A DNA stretch of 64,000 nucleotides from Euryarchaeota archaeon UBA91 (GCA_002499705.1 DAMU01000036.1:468-64467), one strand, 5' to 3'; shown: positions 39,037 through 50,540, counted from the first letter of the stretch. The notes: a model not told the origin generated them from the letters alone. Numbers and translations: made by a program.

Positions 39037-39270
39037 CTCAATCATTAGTACCGTGACGCGAACGGTCTTTGAAGAAACCGCATCAATTGCTGCAAACTTT
39101 GTGATTTCCTCCTTCAAGTTGCCTTTTCTGAAGGTCCAATTCCAGTTTAAATCGAAGGAATTTTCCGGTCGATGAATGAGGACTTGTCCGAACATCGCTC
39201 CATCACCCTCATAAGTGTCTTGAAAGGGTTGAGCACCTGCGAAGCGTATGCTTTGTAGGCTGGTCTCAAA

Positions 39271-42200
39271 ATGCGTCGTAGTTTAACCACTCTTCTAACC
39301 ACACTTGCTGTTGTAGCAAGTCTGGTGTTCATGTCACAATTTCCAGCAATTTCGCCGGTTTCGAATTTGCATCCAGATACCACGGATGGCTCCAAGCCCC
39401 CATCGACAGATACCGACGGAGATAAAATCCCAGATGTCCATGAAAATCTGTTTGAGGAATGGATGAATTGGAGTACTGTTGATGGCCGAATCATTGTCAT
39501 GCCAGGCATGGACAGTAACAATGCGTCCGATGCATTGGTGGATAATGACCGAGATGGTTTGAATGCTACCGAAGAATTTTGTTGGCCTTATCCCGCAAAT
39601 TGTACTGCTCCTGGATTCCCTCGCGGACTGACTGGGGTTGTAGACAGTGAGGGTGAGCGCAGTTATCTTGACCCTCGTGTCTCTGATACAGATGGAGATG
39701 GAATGCCTGATGGATATGAAGCATACATGTGTGAACGCGTTGGCGGTTTCAACATATTTTCGCTCAAGTATGAGTGCCAAAACTTCGACCCTCTAAACGG
39801 ATCTGATGTTTACGATGATCCTGATGAAGATGGATTTGACGTTAATCGAGACGGCGTATTATCAACCACTGAACGCTTTTCATCTCCGGAGGAATACATT
39901 TACGGAGCGCCATTGAATCATACGACTGAATTGGACGGCATGTGGTGCTCTGCAACATTACCTGAAGGCTCAGTCTTCAAGAACTGGCCATTTATTCCAA
40001 CCGGCCCTAATGCTACTTTCACAAATCTACTCTCAGCATGTACTGAGAATGCCACGATGGTCATTGACGAAGACATTTGGCTAGGAACTGACCCTCTTCT
40101 TGCAGACTCTGACCGCTACCATTGGGATGGCTTTTCAATTCGCAGACTTTTCCCTTCTTTCGGAGATGGGATTCCAGATGGATGGGAAGTCCATTTCGGC
40201 CTAGAACCACTTAACCGGACCAATGCTCTTCTCGACCCAGACTTGGATGGTTGGGATGCGAACCGAGATGGGGGAGTCTCTCCGGATGTAAGTCGTACGT
40301 TAACAGCACTGGCATTAGGTGAATCATTGTCTACATTGGAAGAGTACTTCGTCCATGAGGATAATGGAAACTCCGTACTTCCTGGTATGAAATCAGTTCT
40401 CCTTGGCAACCAACTTGATACTCACGAATCAATGCCTCTGAGCTTTGTCACACCTGCTGAAGAAATGAGCCTCATACATTACGATCTTCGTGATTTAGAA
40501 AGTGATGGGACGATGCTTTATGCAACAACTCGATACGGCGTAACGGTTTTTGATTTTGAACAGTCCGTGAATTATGATCATTGGATGCCTCAAGGTGTTG
40601 AGTTGCATGAGTCTCTTCTTCTTTCCTTACAAGATACCAGTTTTGCTTTAGCCCTTGCAACAAATGTTGGATTGGCAGTCGCCCCTCTTCAAGCCAATGG
40701 TGATCTCGCTCCTCTGGAAAGTTGGTCATGGTCGCTATCTGAAGAAATTCACGCACTTGCCGCATTGAACATTGAAGGTCAAAATCAGCAAATCCTCGGC
40801 TTAGGTCAATCCGGTCAAGGAGCTGTTTTTGAAGTCACCACATTATCACAAATCGCTCAACAATATTCCATTGCGGTAGGACTTGAAACAGCCCTTAGTC
40901 AATCGAATGCAAGCGTAACTAGCATTGCACATGGTGCAGCAGGTGGAGGAAATAATACGCTCTATGTCGGAACCGATAGAGGGTTAATTATCGGTGAGAC
41001 TTCAACGGCCCGTGGTATGTTTGAACCGACTTGGCGATTTTATTACACCCCCGAAGTGACGCCGTATCCAACAGCAATCGATGAAATTCGCTCTCTCTCT
41101 CTGGGCATGGTTGCCAATCCGGCAGAGGTTCGAACGATGGTGCTTGATGGACCTACACCCAGCAATGCTCAGGTCTTGTGGTTTGGAACTCCTTCTGGAG
41201 TTCATATGATGAATCTCCTTGACAATTCGATTTCACACAGTGGATTATTGGAGCACCCTGGAGTCGAAGGCAAATACCTGCGTGAATACAATAACGTCCA
41301 TTCAATTCTCCCTACTGGTGATGAACTTTTGATTGGTTCAGACAAGGGGCTTTGGGCTATTTCCGGTGATTATTCTGCAGTCTATGGCTTCCAAAACCAG
41401 GAAACAGTCTATGGAGAAATTGTCACTATCCAAACAATTACAGTTGATGAAAATACAACAATTTACACTGGTTCCGCACCAGGGAAATACGCAAATCTTG
41501 AATTGATGAACCCTGGAGCAAATGATTCCGATAATGATGGTATGCCGGATGGTTGGGAAGTCGCCAATGGTTTGGACCCAACAGATCCTTGGGACTCACT
41601 TTTTGATATGGATGGAGACGGTATAGACCTCGACCAATCAGGTGATGGTTTCTTAGAACGACTTTGGACGAATTTAGACGAGTATCGATTCGTTAGTCAG
41701 ACGACTGCAGGCTACAATTCAACCAATCCGAAAGCGGGTGATACCGATGGTGATGGATTGGGCGATGGTAGTGAGTACTTTGGGTTCTTTTACGAAAATT
41801 CTACTCTCTGGTGCCACTATACGGTCCAAATGGAATACATTTGTGATGATGCAGCCGGACAAGCAGCGAATGCGACTTATCTCGGTCTTTCCAGCAGCGA
41901 CAGAGGTACTGACCCAACAAATTTCGACAGCGATGGTGACGGCATGCCTGATGGATGGGAAATACACCATCGACGATGGATTGGTTCTTCGTTTACCGGT
42001 GGTAATAACTGGACTCTGGACCCGAATCGCGCCGAAGATGCAAATTGGGATGCAGACCGTGATGGTTTAGCAAATCTATGCGAATATCAGTGGTCGCTTG
42101 TACGAAGTGCAGCAATTGAAGGCTTGTTACTCGAATCTCATGGAGAAACGGTCAATGCGAGTCTGGATTGGTTTGATGCTGACCCAAACAACATTGATTC

Positions 42201-45024
42201 TGATGGTGATACGTTGCCTGATGGTTGGGAATCTGGCGGCGCTTGCACTTGGGACCCTTCTCGCCAAGGTGTGAACCCGCTCAACGCCTCAGACCTCTTT
42301 GAAAATCCAGATGGAGACGGATATGACATCAATCATGATGGAGTCTTAGACGACAACGAAGCCTTTGTCAACTACTTAGAATTCCATATTCGTTCTGACT
42401 TATTCAGTGGTAATCAGACCCTTGATGGTGTGGCTTTACCTAACGGATTCTCAACTGACCTCTTTTCGAATGTCAGTTCATTTGGAATTCCAGAAGCGAA
42501 CTTTGGTGAACGTGCATCAGGCTCAGTCACCGCCCTTCAATCAATTACTGATGTTGGCTCATCTGACCCATTCAACGCAGATTCGGATTCAGATGGAATG
42601 CCGGATGGATGGGAGATTTGGTTTGCTCGCTGGAATGTTCTCGATGATGGATGGACGTTGAATCCTCTTGATTCATCTGACCGTTGGGAAGACGCAGATG
42701 ACGATGGAATGGCGAATTGGGAAGAATACAATGCTATCTCTCCTGAATATACCGAAACAGATCAAAATCGTTCAGCTCCACAATGGTTTGTCACAACCGT
42801 CGGTTCAGCATTTGCTTTGCAACAATGGCCTGGTAACTCTGTTGAGTTCTCCTTTGGTTCATTCATCACTCAAGACCAAGTGAACCTTACCGGATGGACA
42901 TGTGACCCAAACAATGTCGACACAGATGGGGATGGCATGATTGATGGCATAGAACAATTGTTCACCTCATGGAATCTCACCGCCGAAACTTGGACGCTTA
43001 ATCCGTTGGTTGCAGGCGATGGTGATTTCGATGGAGATGCGGATGGGCTGATTGATAGCCAAGAATTTGCAATCGCTGTCGAGGCCCCAACCAATGGTTT
43101 AGAGCACCCCTCAGATGCTCCTCTGCTCCACCTTGATGGAGATGTCCAACAGCCTACTGAGAAGGCACAACGGGTGTTTAACATTCTCATCACCAAAGAG
43201 ACACGAGGTAAGCGTCTGTTAAACGACTTCAACGACTGGCAAGCAGGAGTTCCTCCAAATGCGATTCTCTCGACACTTCTTGGAATGTCTGATCCAACAA
43301 ATCCTGACACAGATGACGATGGCATGTATGACGGTTTTGAGTATTGGTTCACCGAATGGGATCTAGAAGAAAACCGATGGAGTATGAATCCACTCATCGA
43401 CAGTGACGTTAATCTTGATACGGATGGCGATAGTTTCGATTGCGATGGTGATGGGAATATCTCGATGGAGGAACGTTTCTCCAATTTACGTGAATGGGAG
43501 TCTCGCACATATGGGAAATACCTCGAGCGTTTCTCGGTCCCAGTTGACAAAGGAATCGTTAACTTTGGCGATGACGCTATGCAGGCTTACATGGAAGAAC
43601 AGGGCATGAATCTTCTTCAAGCGCAGCAAGCACTGTACACTGATTTCGCATCCAAGAGTCAATCGAGTGCAGACAGAATGGCCATGATCAATGAATTTAA
43701 TCAAGATAATTTCAATCGCACTTTACTTGGAATCTCAGACCCAACCAATTCCGATTCTGATTCTGATGGAATTGAGGATGGATGGGAATATTGCTATGCT
43801 GTCTTCGGCATGGAAGATCCTACGACCATCAACCACTGGGCTGCAAACCCTCTCAACCCTTGGGATGTTAATTACGATGGAGACCGTGATGGATGGTATG
43901 GCCGTACCGTCTTTGACCAGCCTGCCACGCAAGGCAGTTGGTCAGGTCGAGTATTTACTCCCGGAACCGCAGTCGTTCAGTCTGGACTTGGCGATTTGCC
44001 TTTCACTAACTGGATGGAATGGGATAACATGACGCGTCCTGATTTGAACGATTCAGATGGAGACAGTATTTCCTATTCAACAGTAGTCTCGAACGGAGCA
44101 GTTGTTTACCATCAGCAAGATTTCAATTTATCAGATGGTCGGGAGGTGTTCAAGTATGGAATTAACCCGAGTGATAATGATTCTGATGGCGATATGCTAC
44201 CAGACTGGTATGAGTATTCGAAAGCTTGGAATGAATCAAACGACAACTTTAGTTCGTTTTTACAAATTCAGGTTATTTGGATTGATGCTGCTACTGGAGG
44301 TGCATGTTCCACCGATACAAATTCCTGTCTTCCTCTATCCCAGCAAGGAGCCAATGGAATACTTTCACGTCCAAATCTCGCCTCGACTTGGTTTACTTTG
44401 AATCCTGCCGATCCCGTAGATGCTAATTACGACCCTGACCAGGATGGAAATTGGGATTGCAGTGGCGCAGGATGTGTCTATGAGCCTTATACGAATTTCC
44501 AAGAATTTTTCAGTATCACTGACACTGACCTCTCCTCGCCTAATGCGGTGCGACTTAGCGGAATGATCTATGATGGCGAAGTTGTATTGGAGTGGTGGCA
44601 GTTAAGGGCAGCACTCTTGAAGCTCGATTCATCCGGAGTAAGTAGCGAAAATTACTTGAAAATGGATAAATCCTTTGCCAATGATATTCGATTTGCTTAC
44701 ATCGTCGATGACAGAGATACGAATTTCCTCGTTCTTGATTCCAGTGATGATGTAATTCATTTGGCAGGAAATCGAACCGATTCATGGGATATGTATTATG
44801 TCGGTTCGCCAAATACTGCACCTGTGAGGGCCGTCGGTGAACATGAATTCGGATGGTATCTGCTCGACTTAGACAACGACCACATCGCAGAGGGTACTGA
44901 CCCTACGAACTGGGATACAGATGGTGATTGGATGGTTGATTGGTTTGAAGTTCATGATGATGAAGAAGACGGAATTCGTGGAGATTCTTCACCGATTCGT
45001 TATGATTCTCGTCAAACTGGATGA
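39271..45024 (+). CDS. Giant secreted protein with many calcium-type DxDxDG repeats and an internal propeller-like region
   Basis: 1917 residues. A signal peptide occupies about 1-28 (LTTLLTTLAVVASLVF). More than a dozen thrombospondin-3/EF-hand-like motifs follow, typically 'DTDGDGMPDGYE' or 'DSDSDGMPDGWE' with 'ANPL/LNPL' spacers; similar motifs bind calcium in bacterial and archaeal surface proteins. Between about residues 390 and 740 the pattern changes to propeller-like strands ('TLYVGTDRGLIIGE', 'VLWFGTPSGVHMMNL', 'ELLIGSDKGLWAISG'), reminiscent of two-component-regulator propeller repeats. Many N-x-S/T sequons are present. Unlike its neighbours it has no C-terminal membrane helix, ending '...SSPIRYDSRQTG', so it may be released or held by binding. 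Confidence 0.8.
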   Translation: MRRSLTTLLTTLAVVASLVFMSQFPAISPVSNLHPDTTDGSKPPSTDTDGDKIPDVHENLFEEWMNWSTVDGRIIVMPGMDSNNASDALVDNDRDGLNATEEFCWPYPANCTAPGFPRGLTGVVDSEGERSYLDPRVSDTDGDGMPDGYEAYMCERVGGFNIFSLKYECQNFDPLNGSDVYDDPDEDGFDVNRDGVLSTTERFSSPEEYIYGAPLNHTTELDGMWCSATLPEGSVFKNWPFIPTGPNATFTNLLSACTENATMVIDEDIWLGTDPLLADSDRYHWDGFSIRRLFPSFGDGIPDGWEVHFGLEPLNRTNALLDPDLDGWDANRDGGVSPDVSRTLTALALGESLSTLEEYFVHEDNGNSVLPGMKSVLLGNQLDTHESMPLSFVTPAEEMSLIHYDLRDLESDGTMLYATTRYGVTVFDFEQSVNYDHWMPQGVELHESLLLSLQDTSFALALATNVGLAVAPLQANGDLAPLESWSWSLSEEIHALAALNIEGQNQQILGLGQSGQGAVFEVTTLSQIAQQYSIAVGLETALSQSNASVTSIAHGAAGGGNNTLYVGTDRGLIIGETSTARGMFEPTWRFYYTPEVTPYPTAIDEIRSLSLGMVANPAEVRTMVLDGPTPSNAQVLWFGTPSGVHMMNLLDNSISHSGLLEHPGVEGKYLREYNNVHSILPTGDELLIGSDKGLWAISGDYSAVYGFQNQETVYGEIVTIQTITVDENTTIYTGSAPGKYANLELMNPGANDSDNDGMPDGWEVANGLDPTDPWDSLFDMDGDGIDLDQSGDGFLERLWTNLDEYRFVSQTTAGYNSTNPKAGDTDGDGLGDGSEYFGFFYENSTLWCHYTVQMEYICDDAAGQAANATYLGLSSSDRGTDPTNFDSDGDGMPDGWEIHHRRWIGSSFTGGNNWTLDPNRAEDANWDADRDGLANLCEYQWSLVRSAAIEGLLLESHGETVNASLDWFDADPNNIDSDGDTLPDGWESGGACTWDPSRQGVNPLNASDLFENPDGDGYDINHDGVLDDNEAFVNYLEFHIRSDLFSGNQTLDGVALPNGFSTDLFSNVSSFGIPEANFGERASGSVTALQSITDVGSSDPFNADSDSDGMPDGWEIWFARWNVLDDGWTLNPLDSSDRWEDADDDGMANWEEYNAISPEYTETDQNRSAPQWFVTTVGSAFALQQWPGNSVEFSFGSFITQDQVNLTGWTCDPNNVDTDGDGMIDGIEQLFTSWNLTAETWTLNPLVAGDGDFDGDADGLIDSQEFAIAVEAPTNGLEHPSDAPLLHLDGDVQQPTEKAQRVFNILITKETRGKRLLNDFNDWQAGVPPNAILSTLLGMSDPTNPDTDDDGMYDGFEYWFTEWDLEENRWSMNPLIDSDVNLDTDGDSFDCDGDGNISMEERFSNLREWESRTYGKYLERFSVPVDKGIVNFGDDAMQAYMEEQGMNLLQAQQALYTDFASKSQSSADRMAMINEFNQDNFNRTLLGISDPTNSDSDSDGIEDGWEYCYAVFGMEDPTTINHWAANPLNPWDVNYDGDRDGWYGRTVFDQPATQGSWSGRVFTPGTAVVQSGLGDLPFTNWMEWDNMTRPDLNDSDGDSISYSTVVSNGAVVYHQQDFNLSDGREVFKYGINPSDNDSDGDMLPDWYEYSKAWNESNDNFSSFLQIQVIWIDAATGGACSTDTNSCLPLSQQGANGILSRPNLASTWFTLNPADPVDANYDPDQDGNWDCSGAGCVYEPYTNFQEFFSITDTDLSSPNAVRLSGMIYDGEVVLEWWQLRAALLKLDSSGVSSENYLKMDKSFANDIRFAYIVDDRDTNFLVLDSSDDVIHLAGNRTDSWDMYYVGSPNTAPVRAVGEHEFGWYLLDLDNDHIAEGTDPTNWDTDGDWMVDWFEVHDDEEDGIRGDSSPIRYDSRQTG

Positions 45025-45095
45025 CATTTGTCATTTGACTCGTAGGGGCATGATTCAAAGGCCATAGGCTCTAAGCCCTGTTAGGGGGAGCGTAT

Positions 45096-48000
45096 ATGCA
45101 GAACGATTTGTCGAACGGGCGCGGCGTAATGTTTGTACTGTTCTTCATAATGGTACTCGCTCCAATGGGTCCTATGGCGGATGTCGTTGTCGGTTCTGCT
45201 GACGCAACAGGGGTTTCACGCCACGTTTACTCGCTCCATGATGGGTCAACAGAGTATGTAGCACTGTATCAAGGTGCAAACCCTGACACTGGTGCTATGG
45301 TATCCTTACCGAAAGGTGCCCTTGTTACTGACGTTTCTCTCACACTTTCCGGCGCCTCTGCTACGGGATGGAGTCAAACTGCTACTGATGACCGAGATGA
45401 ATGGATTTCTGGTTCTTCATCAGCTACGGATGACCGAAGCGACGAGTTAGGACTTGCTTTTTCAAACCGTTCGACAACATTCTTCCCTCATGGTTATGAT
45501 GAAGTGGAGCATCCTTCCTCCGATGCATGGCTCGATAATGGATCATACGCTATCCGTCAGCCTCACACTTCAAATTCTACAGAAAGCAGATTTTCCCAGC
45601 AAGCTCTCAAAACGTCGTCAAGTTTGATGAAACAAAGCCAAGGAGCGATTTTGAAACACCACGATTGGCTTTTCATGTCGACATGGAGTTCTTCCTCATT
45701 CCATAACATCGTTCACAGACTTTATCCAAATAACGCAACGAAGGAATCCGTCATTACACTTGACCAAGGACAGTGCACCATTGCCAGCCTTCACCCAAGT
45801 TCATATTATGGAAGTTATGGTTTCCGTGACTGGACAATCACTGATGATGAGCGTATGTTTGCGATTCTTTCTGGATATCGATACCATTACTCTTCTTCAG
45901 CTCCAACTCAATATCACCGCGTACTTGAGATGGACATTTCTCGTGACGATACATGGACCTGTATCGATTCATATGACGTCTCTCCGCAGTACTCAGACTA
46001 CACCGCTATTGCGTATGACCGGACATCCGATGAAGTTTGGATTGTTCACAACGCTCAGCGCCGCATCGTTCCTTACACTTTTGGCGACCAGCCAGACGGT
46101 CAATACACTCGTGGCCAAGATATGTATTCGTATTCTTCATCATCCGGAAGTTCTTGGGAATGTGGAAAAACCGGCCAACAAGTGCGTGGTTTGGAAGTAA
46201 ACCAAAGCACTTTTTTCATGCGTTGCCAAAAGGGCACCTCGAGTCAAGACAAAGACCAGCTTGAGGCTTGGACTATTTCCGGTACATCCACTTCTCTCGT
46301 TCCGCAATCGGGTACTCGATTGCTTTCAACTCTCGGTTATGGATTGCAATATGATGGGTCTCGATTCGTTACTGTAGACTGCGGGTATTCGACTTGGTCT
46401 TCTGCAACTTTGTATTACCGTGAATACGGCACAGGATGGCAGTTCAAGACAACACCTGCTCCGGGAACGACTACGTGGTATGGCCCTGTAACTGAATCAT
46501 CAGATCCGATTTTAATGGTAAATATGCAAACATATTCTTCTGCAGCCTCCATTGGTGATAGAGTCGATTACTGGGTTTCTGCTGATAATGGAACGCATTG
46601 GGAATCTGTGGAATCAAATTCGACCATTCATTTTTCATACCCCGGAACTGAATTAGTTTGGAAAGCTCAGTTGATTGGTTCTACTGCAGTATCTTGGTGG
46701 GTGGACTTAGAATATTCGACAGAATATGCATCCTCTGGCAGTTGGACTTCACCGCCGTTTACTACGGGTACGAAAATTGGGAAGGTGAAGCCGAATTGGG
46801 TTGCTGATGTTCCTTCTGGAACTTCTGTAGTCGTTCAAGTTTCGAATGACAACGGTTCGACATGGCTTCCAGCAACAAATAACCAAGAGGTAAGTTTCCC
46901 ATCAACTGAGGCTGGAAATACAATCAAATATGCAGTAAGTTTGTCAACAACCGATGTTTCTCTCTCCCCCTTGATTGATTCAATCACGATGGAATACGAA
47001 GAAGGATATCCTGACCGTCCGAAACTGGATATCGGAAATGATTTGGTTTGGGATTGGGAATCTCTTCTTTTCCTGAATGAATCAGCAGTAACTGCCTCTG
47101 ACCAATCCGTAGTGAATGATGAAGTTCAGGCACAACCAACGCTCGTTCAAGCGTTTAATTCGTTTATTCCTCAAAACGGTGATGGCGACGTGCTTATTCC
47201 TATTGCAGTCAAAGCAGCCTCATCCGGTAGGGTGAAGATTTCCAACATTGACATCGCCTACAAAATGCAAACACGTGCAATTGACGCTTCACTCGAAGGA
47301 GGTCTTCTTTCGCCTGATGGTATATCTCGAAATTTACAGGTTCGTATCGCACCTGGTGATGAAGTTGACAGAGTGACTGAATCGCTTATTGCTCTAAATA
47401 ATTCATACGGCGAAAATCCAGCGTTTGATTGGCAGCGTGGTGATACATGTTCTGTAATTAGTGATGCCGGTGGCATTGTTCAATTCGATGTAGCAAACTG
47501 TACTTCAACAATGGACTCATTCGGCGAAGTTACGATTCGAATACCGGTAGCTGTAAACTGGACTTGGGATGACGAAAGCAGCATGCAGGCCTTGATTACA
47601 GTCGAAGATGACCTCGGACAGGCAGTATCTGCTTGGGAAACTGAAGACTTGGATATCATTGTTGAAAATGACATTCAACTTGATGGTCTACGTGTTTTCG
47701 AGGAAACTGGACGTGAGCTCTACTCTCAAGACTGGGTGCGAGGCGGATTCAATCTCTCATTCACTGGTCAGATATTTTTCCAAAATTCTCAACTCACGCC
47801 TTTGGGTGGACAATTCGCACTACGAGTCCTCGGACAAAACGTGACGTATGATGGCGATCCTATCGGGGAGCCTATTCTGTTGGCCCAAGAACAGAATCCA
47901 GCATTTGGTGAATACAATATCACTTTCCAATCACCGCTTGAATCCTCACCAGGAGGAATGGTTTTCTATGTCGAGGCTATTCAATTGAAGAACGGCTCAA

Positions 48001-50531
48001 CCTTTGCTAACCCGGGATACAATACCATACGACTGGTTTTAGATGGCAACTCCCCGATTGTTTTGTCTTCGACTCCAGGTGACGGAACTGAACGTCACGC
48101 AGGACCGCCAGCCCCTGGTGGTCAGCCAATCAGTATTATGATTCAAGATTCCGTAGATCCTCCAAACCAAGTCACTTTGAATTATTGGATTGGGTGCAAA
48201 GCGAGCGATTCACTTGGTTGCAGTGATTACAATTTTGATGGATTGCCGAATTCAGATGAATACGAGATGAAGGTCCTCACTTCCCCGGATACTCAAGTCG
48301 GTGGGCTGAATATCTTCGATGGATTGATTGATGATTCTATGCTTCTACATGGTCAACGTGTGTCGTATTTCATCACCGGAAAAGATGCACAAGATAACGC
48401 AATTGCAGAAGGCGGAGGTCCTGTTTGTCCTGACAGCAACATCGCCTGCGGATACGTTCCCGGCGAGGTTATGCCTGACTGGGACAATGACTTGGGAACC
48501 TATAACATACGTGTGGAATTTGAACCGCAGCTCGACTTGGATAATTCGACTATTTTAGGTCACGATGACAAAGCACCCTTACACCCGGGTATACCATACA
48601 CCGCTCAAATCGTACTCTCAGACCGTAACGGTTGGGAAGACATTCAATACATTCAACTGGCGCTTGGAGGCGACTTCAATGATGACGAAACATCATTGTT
48701 CATTTCACTCACGAAAGGAATGGATGGAGCACCAGTCGCTGTAATGACATCTGGTTCTGCTAACATCGCAGTTTCGAATCTTTACTCAAGTGTGGACTTG
48801 GATGAGAATAACAACAGCATCATCAAAATCCTAGCACGCTTCCAACTCACGTGGACGTTCCCTGAATCCTTTGATACAGATGGATTAACTCAAATCACTC
48901 CGAAGATTCTTGTTACAGATCTGCCCTGTAATGTGGGGGAAGAGACACCATGCTTCGAAGCAACAGCTGGTTTGGGCAACGATGCTTGGAGTCTTGACAA
49001 CGATTTCCGATTCGATACCATGGAGGGGCACATTCGTGCAGTTGAACTTCGAGATGGAACCAATCATTACAATTCCGACTTTACAGAAACCCTCATCGGT
49101 GCTGGTCAGGCCTTACGAGTGAACGGTCGTGTTCTGTTCTCTGAAGATGAGACACCTGCTCCTGCAGGTGCATTTGATGTTGTCTTTGGAGACTATGATA
49201 ATACTTGGAAAACATCAACGCGCAATGATGGTGAGTTCAGCCTTGATTTGCTGATACCATCCGTGCCTTCTGGACATCTTGACTTGCGTTTGGGTCTAGG
49301 GGATTTGCCAGGTTTAGCTATGGATGAGACACCGACTATACAGCGAGTTCGTCTTGCTGTTGACAACTCACGCCCTACCATTGCAGCAATTACTCTTGAC
49401 GAAGTTTCGGCTGGAAACGATTTGTCAATCGGAGCTTGCGGTGACCTGTTAGTCATGCTTGAAACCATTGATGACTATGGCTTTGACCTTACAGAACCAG
49501 CGGTGTTGCATTATCGTGTTCGGGCAGGAGAGGCTGAGATCTCACGAGGCAGTGTTCCGCTACCTGATACTACTCCGTTTGGTGAACAATTTTTCTGGAC
49601 TGGTAATCTCGACCTCACTGATTCAGGAGCCACTACGCTTTTGCCGTCCTACATGGTTGACGTTTGGGTTTCAGGTTCAGACTCTTCAGGTAACCCGTTT
49701 GATACGCTCGGTAATTCCATTTCCCAACCAATCGCATCATGGTCGCTGGCTCTACTCGGGCCAAGCATTGACTTGAATTTGCCAACAAGTACATTCTCTT
49801 GGGATGACCCAAGTCCAATCACCGGGCAAGAAGTTGGACTCGAGTTTGAAGTTCGTAATCTCGGAGGAAAGGGCGATGTTGCTTTCATTCTCCAGCGAGC
49901 AGTTGATGGAGGGTTCTGGCAAGATACCTCACGCATTGACCTCGTAGCATCAGCCGGTTCGACAGTCGTTGGAACTCTACCAACGGTGGCCGATGTTGAT
50001 GCGGGCGACAGTATTCAGTTCAGAATCGTCATCTTGGTTGATGAAGTCGAGATGGATCGAAAGACACTGGATCCTTTGCTGGTTAAAGAAGAAACAATTC
50101 GAGATGGTGAAGCACTTGCATTACAAGCCCAAGAAGGGGCATTCAGTATCGTTCTTTACCTGATTGCTCTTGTATCTCTAAGCCTTGCAATGTGGTTGCT
50201 TGTTATGAATCGAAGAATACGTGAAGGTGAACTCGAAGGTGGAGTTGAAGACCAGACTGAAGAAGTCCTTGAGGACCTCGCAATCTCGAAAACTCTCCCC
50301 GCAATCGATACCAATGTTCCTCCTCCAGCCGGGTTAATTCTTCCACAACCGGCTGCAACACCCGCACCTGCAGTTGTTCAACCTGCACCAGCACCCCAAC
50401 CCGAGCCTGCTCCGCAACTCGATGCTCCACGTGCTCCGCCTCCCCTACCGCCGACCGGTTTGCCGCAAGGGTGGACTCAAGAACAGTGGAATCACTTCGG
50501 CTGGGACTATGTCAATGCAATGAAAAAGTGA
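45096..50531 (+). CDS. Giant surface protein with C-terminal membrane anchor and GLPxGWTxEQW tail
   Basis: 1811 residues with a GGGGAG Shine-Dalgarno site at 45085-45090. A signal peptide spans roughly residues 8-30. The N-terminal half (to about 640) has beta-rich domains with 'WTSPPFTTGTKIGKV' and 'VQVSNDNGSTWLPA', similar to carbohydrate- or ligand-binding modules. Further domains look Ig- or cadherin-like ('LDGNSPIVLSSTPGDGTE', 'GEFSLDLLIPSVPSGHLDL'). One helix near 1690-1708 (IVLYLIALVSLSLAMWLLVM) anchors it. The cytoplasmic tail has a Pro/Ala-rich linker and ends 'GLPQGWTQEQWNHFGWDY'. It is 71 bp after the 1917-residue gene and probably co-expressed. No enzyme motif is seen; a role in attachment or envelope structure is a guess. 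Confidence 0.75.
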   Translation: MQNDLSNGRGVMFVLFFIMVLAPMGPMADVVVGSADATGVSRHVYSLHDGSTEYVALYQGANPDTGAMVSLPKGALVTDVSLTLSGASATGWSQTATDDRDEWISGSSSATDDRSDELGLAFSNRSTTFFPHGYDEVEHPSSDAWLDNGSYAIRQPHTSNSTESRFSQQALKTSSSLMKQSQGAILKHHDWLFMSTWSSSSFHNIVHRLYPNNATKESVITLDQGQCTIASLHPSSYYGSYGFRDWTITDDERMFAILSGYRYHYSSSAPTQYHRVLEMDISRDDTWTCIDSYDVSPQYSDYTAIAYDRTSDEVWIVHNAQRRIVPYTFGDQPDGQYTRGQDMYSYSSSSGSSWECGKTGQQVRGLEVNQSTFFMRCQKGTSSQDKDQLEAWTISGTSTSLVPQSGTRLLSTLGYGLQYDGSRFVTVDCGYSTWSSATLYYREYGTGWQFKTTPAPGTTTWYGPVTESSDPILMVNMQTYSSAASIGDRVDYWVSADNGTHWESVESNSTIHFSYPGTELVWKAQLIGSTAVSWWVDLEYSTEYASSGSWTSPPFTTGTKIGKVKPNWVADVPSGTSVVVQVSNDNGSTWLPATNNQEVSFPSTEAGNTIKYAVSLSTTDVSLSPLIDSITMEYEEGYPDRPKLDIGNDLVWDWESLLFLNESAVTASDQSVVNDEVQAQPTLVQAFNSFIPQNGDGDVLIPIAVKAASSGRVKISNIDIAYKMQTRAIDASLEGGLLSPDGISRNLQVRIAPGDEVDRVTESLIALNNSYGENPAFDWQRGDTCSVISDAGGIVQFDVANCTSTMDSFGEVTIRIPVAVNWTWDDESSMQALITVEDDLGQAVSAWETEDLDIIVENDIQLDGLRVFEETGRELYSQDWVRGGFNLSFTGQIFFQNSQLTPLGGQFALRVLGQNVTYDGDPIGEPILLAQEQNPAFGEYNITFQSPLESSPGGMVFYVEAIQLKNGSTFANPGYNTIRLVLDGNSPIVLSSTPGDGTERHAGPPAPGGQPISIMIQDSVDPPNQVTLNYWIGCKASDSLGCSDYNFDGLPNSDEYEMKVLTSPDTQVGGLNIFDGLIDDSMLLHGQRVSYFITGKDAQDNAIAEGGGPVCPDSNIACGYVPGEVMPDWDNDLGTYNIRVEFEPQLDLDNSTILGHDDKAPLHPGIPYTAQIVLSDRNGWEDIQYIQLALGGDFNDDETSLFISLTKGMDGAPVAVMTSGSANIAVSNLYSSVDLDENNNSIIKILARFQLTWTFPESFDTDGLTQITPKILVTDLPCNVGEETPCFEATAGLGNDAWSLDNDFRFDTMEGHIRAVELRDGTNHYNSDFTETLIGAGQALRVNGRVLFSEDETPAPAGAFDVVFGDYDNTWKTSTRNDGEFSLDLLIPSVPSGHLDLRLGLGDLPGLAMDETPTIQRVRLAVDNSRPTIAAITLDEVSAGNDLSIGACGDLLVMLETIDDYGFDLTEPAVLHYRVRAGEAEISRGSVPLPDTTPFGEQFFWTGNLDLTDSGATTLLPSYMVDVWVSGSDSSGNPFDTLGNSISQPIASWSLALLGPSIDLNLPTSTFSWDDPSPITGQEVGLEFEVRNLGGKGDVAFILQRAVDGGFWQDTSRIDLVASAGSTVVGTLPTVADVDAGDSIQFRIVILVDEVEMDRKTLDPLLVKEETIRDGEALALQAQEGAFSIVLYLIALVSLSLAMWLLVMNRRIREGELEGGVEDQTEEVLEDLAISKTLPAIDTNVPPPAGLILPQPAATPAPAVVQPAPAPQPEPAPQLDAPRAPPPLPPTGLPQGWTQEQWNHFGWDYVNAMKK

Positions 50532-50540
50532 GTTGTTTGA

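Noticed and set aside
39037..39195. N-terminal extension of the metallo-beta-lactamase-fold gene
   Set aside because: The family starts near 'THLGTGSRGN'; the added 53 residues have no similarity and lie in what should be a divergent promoter region.
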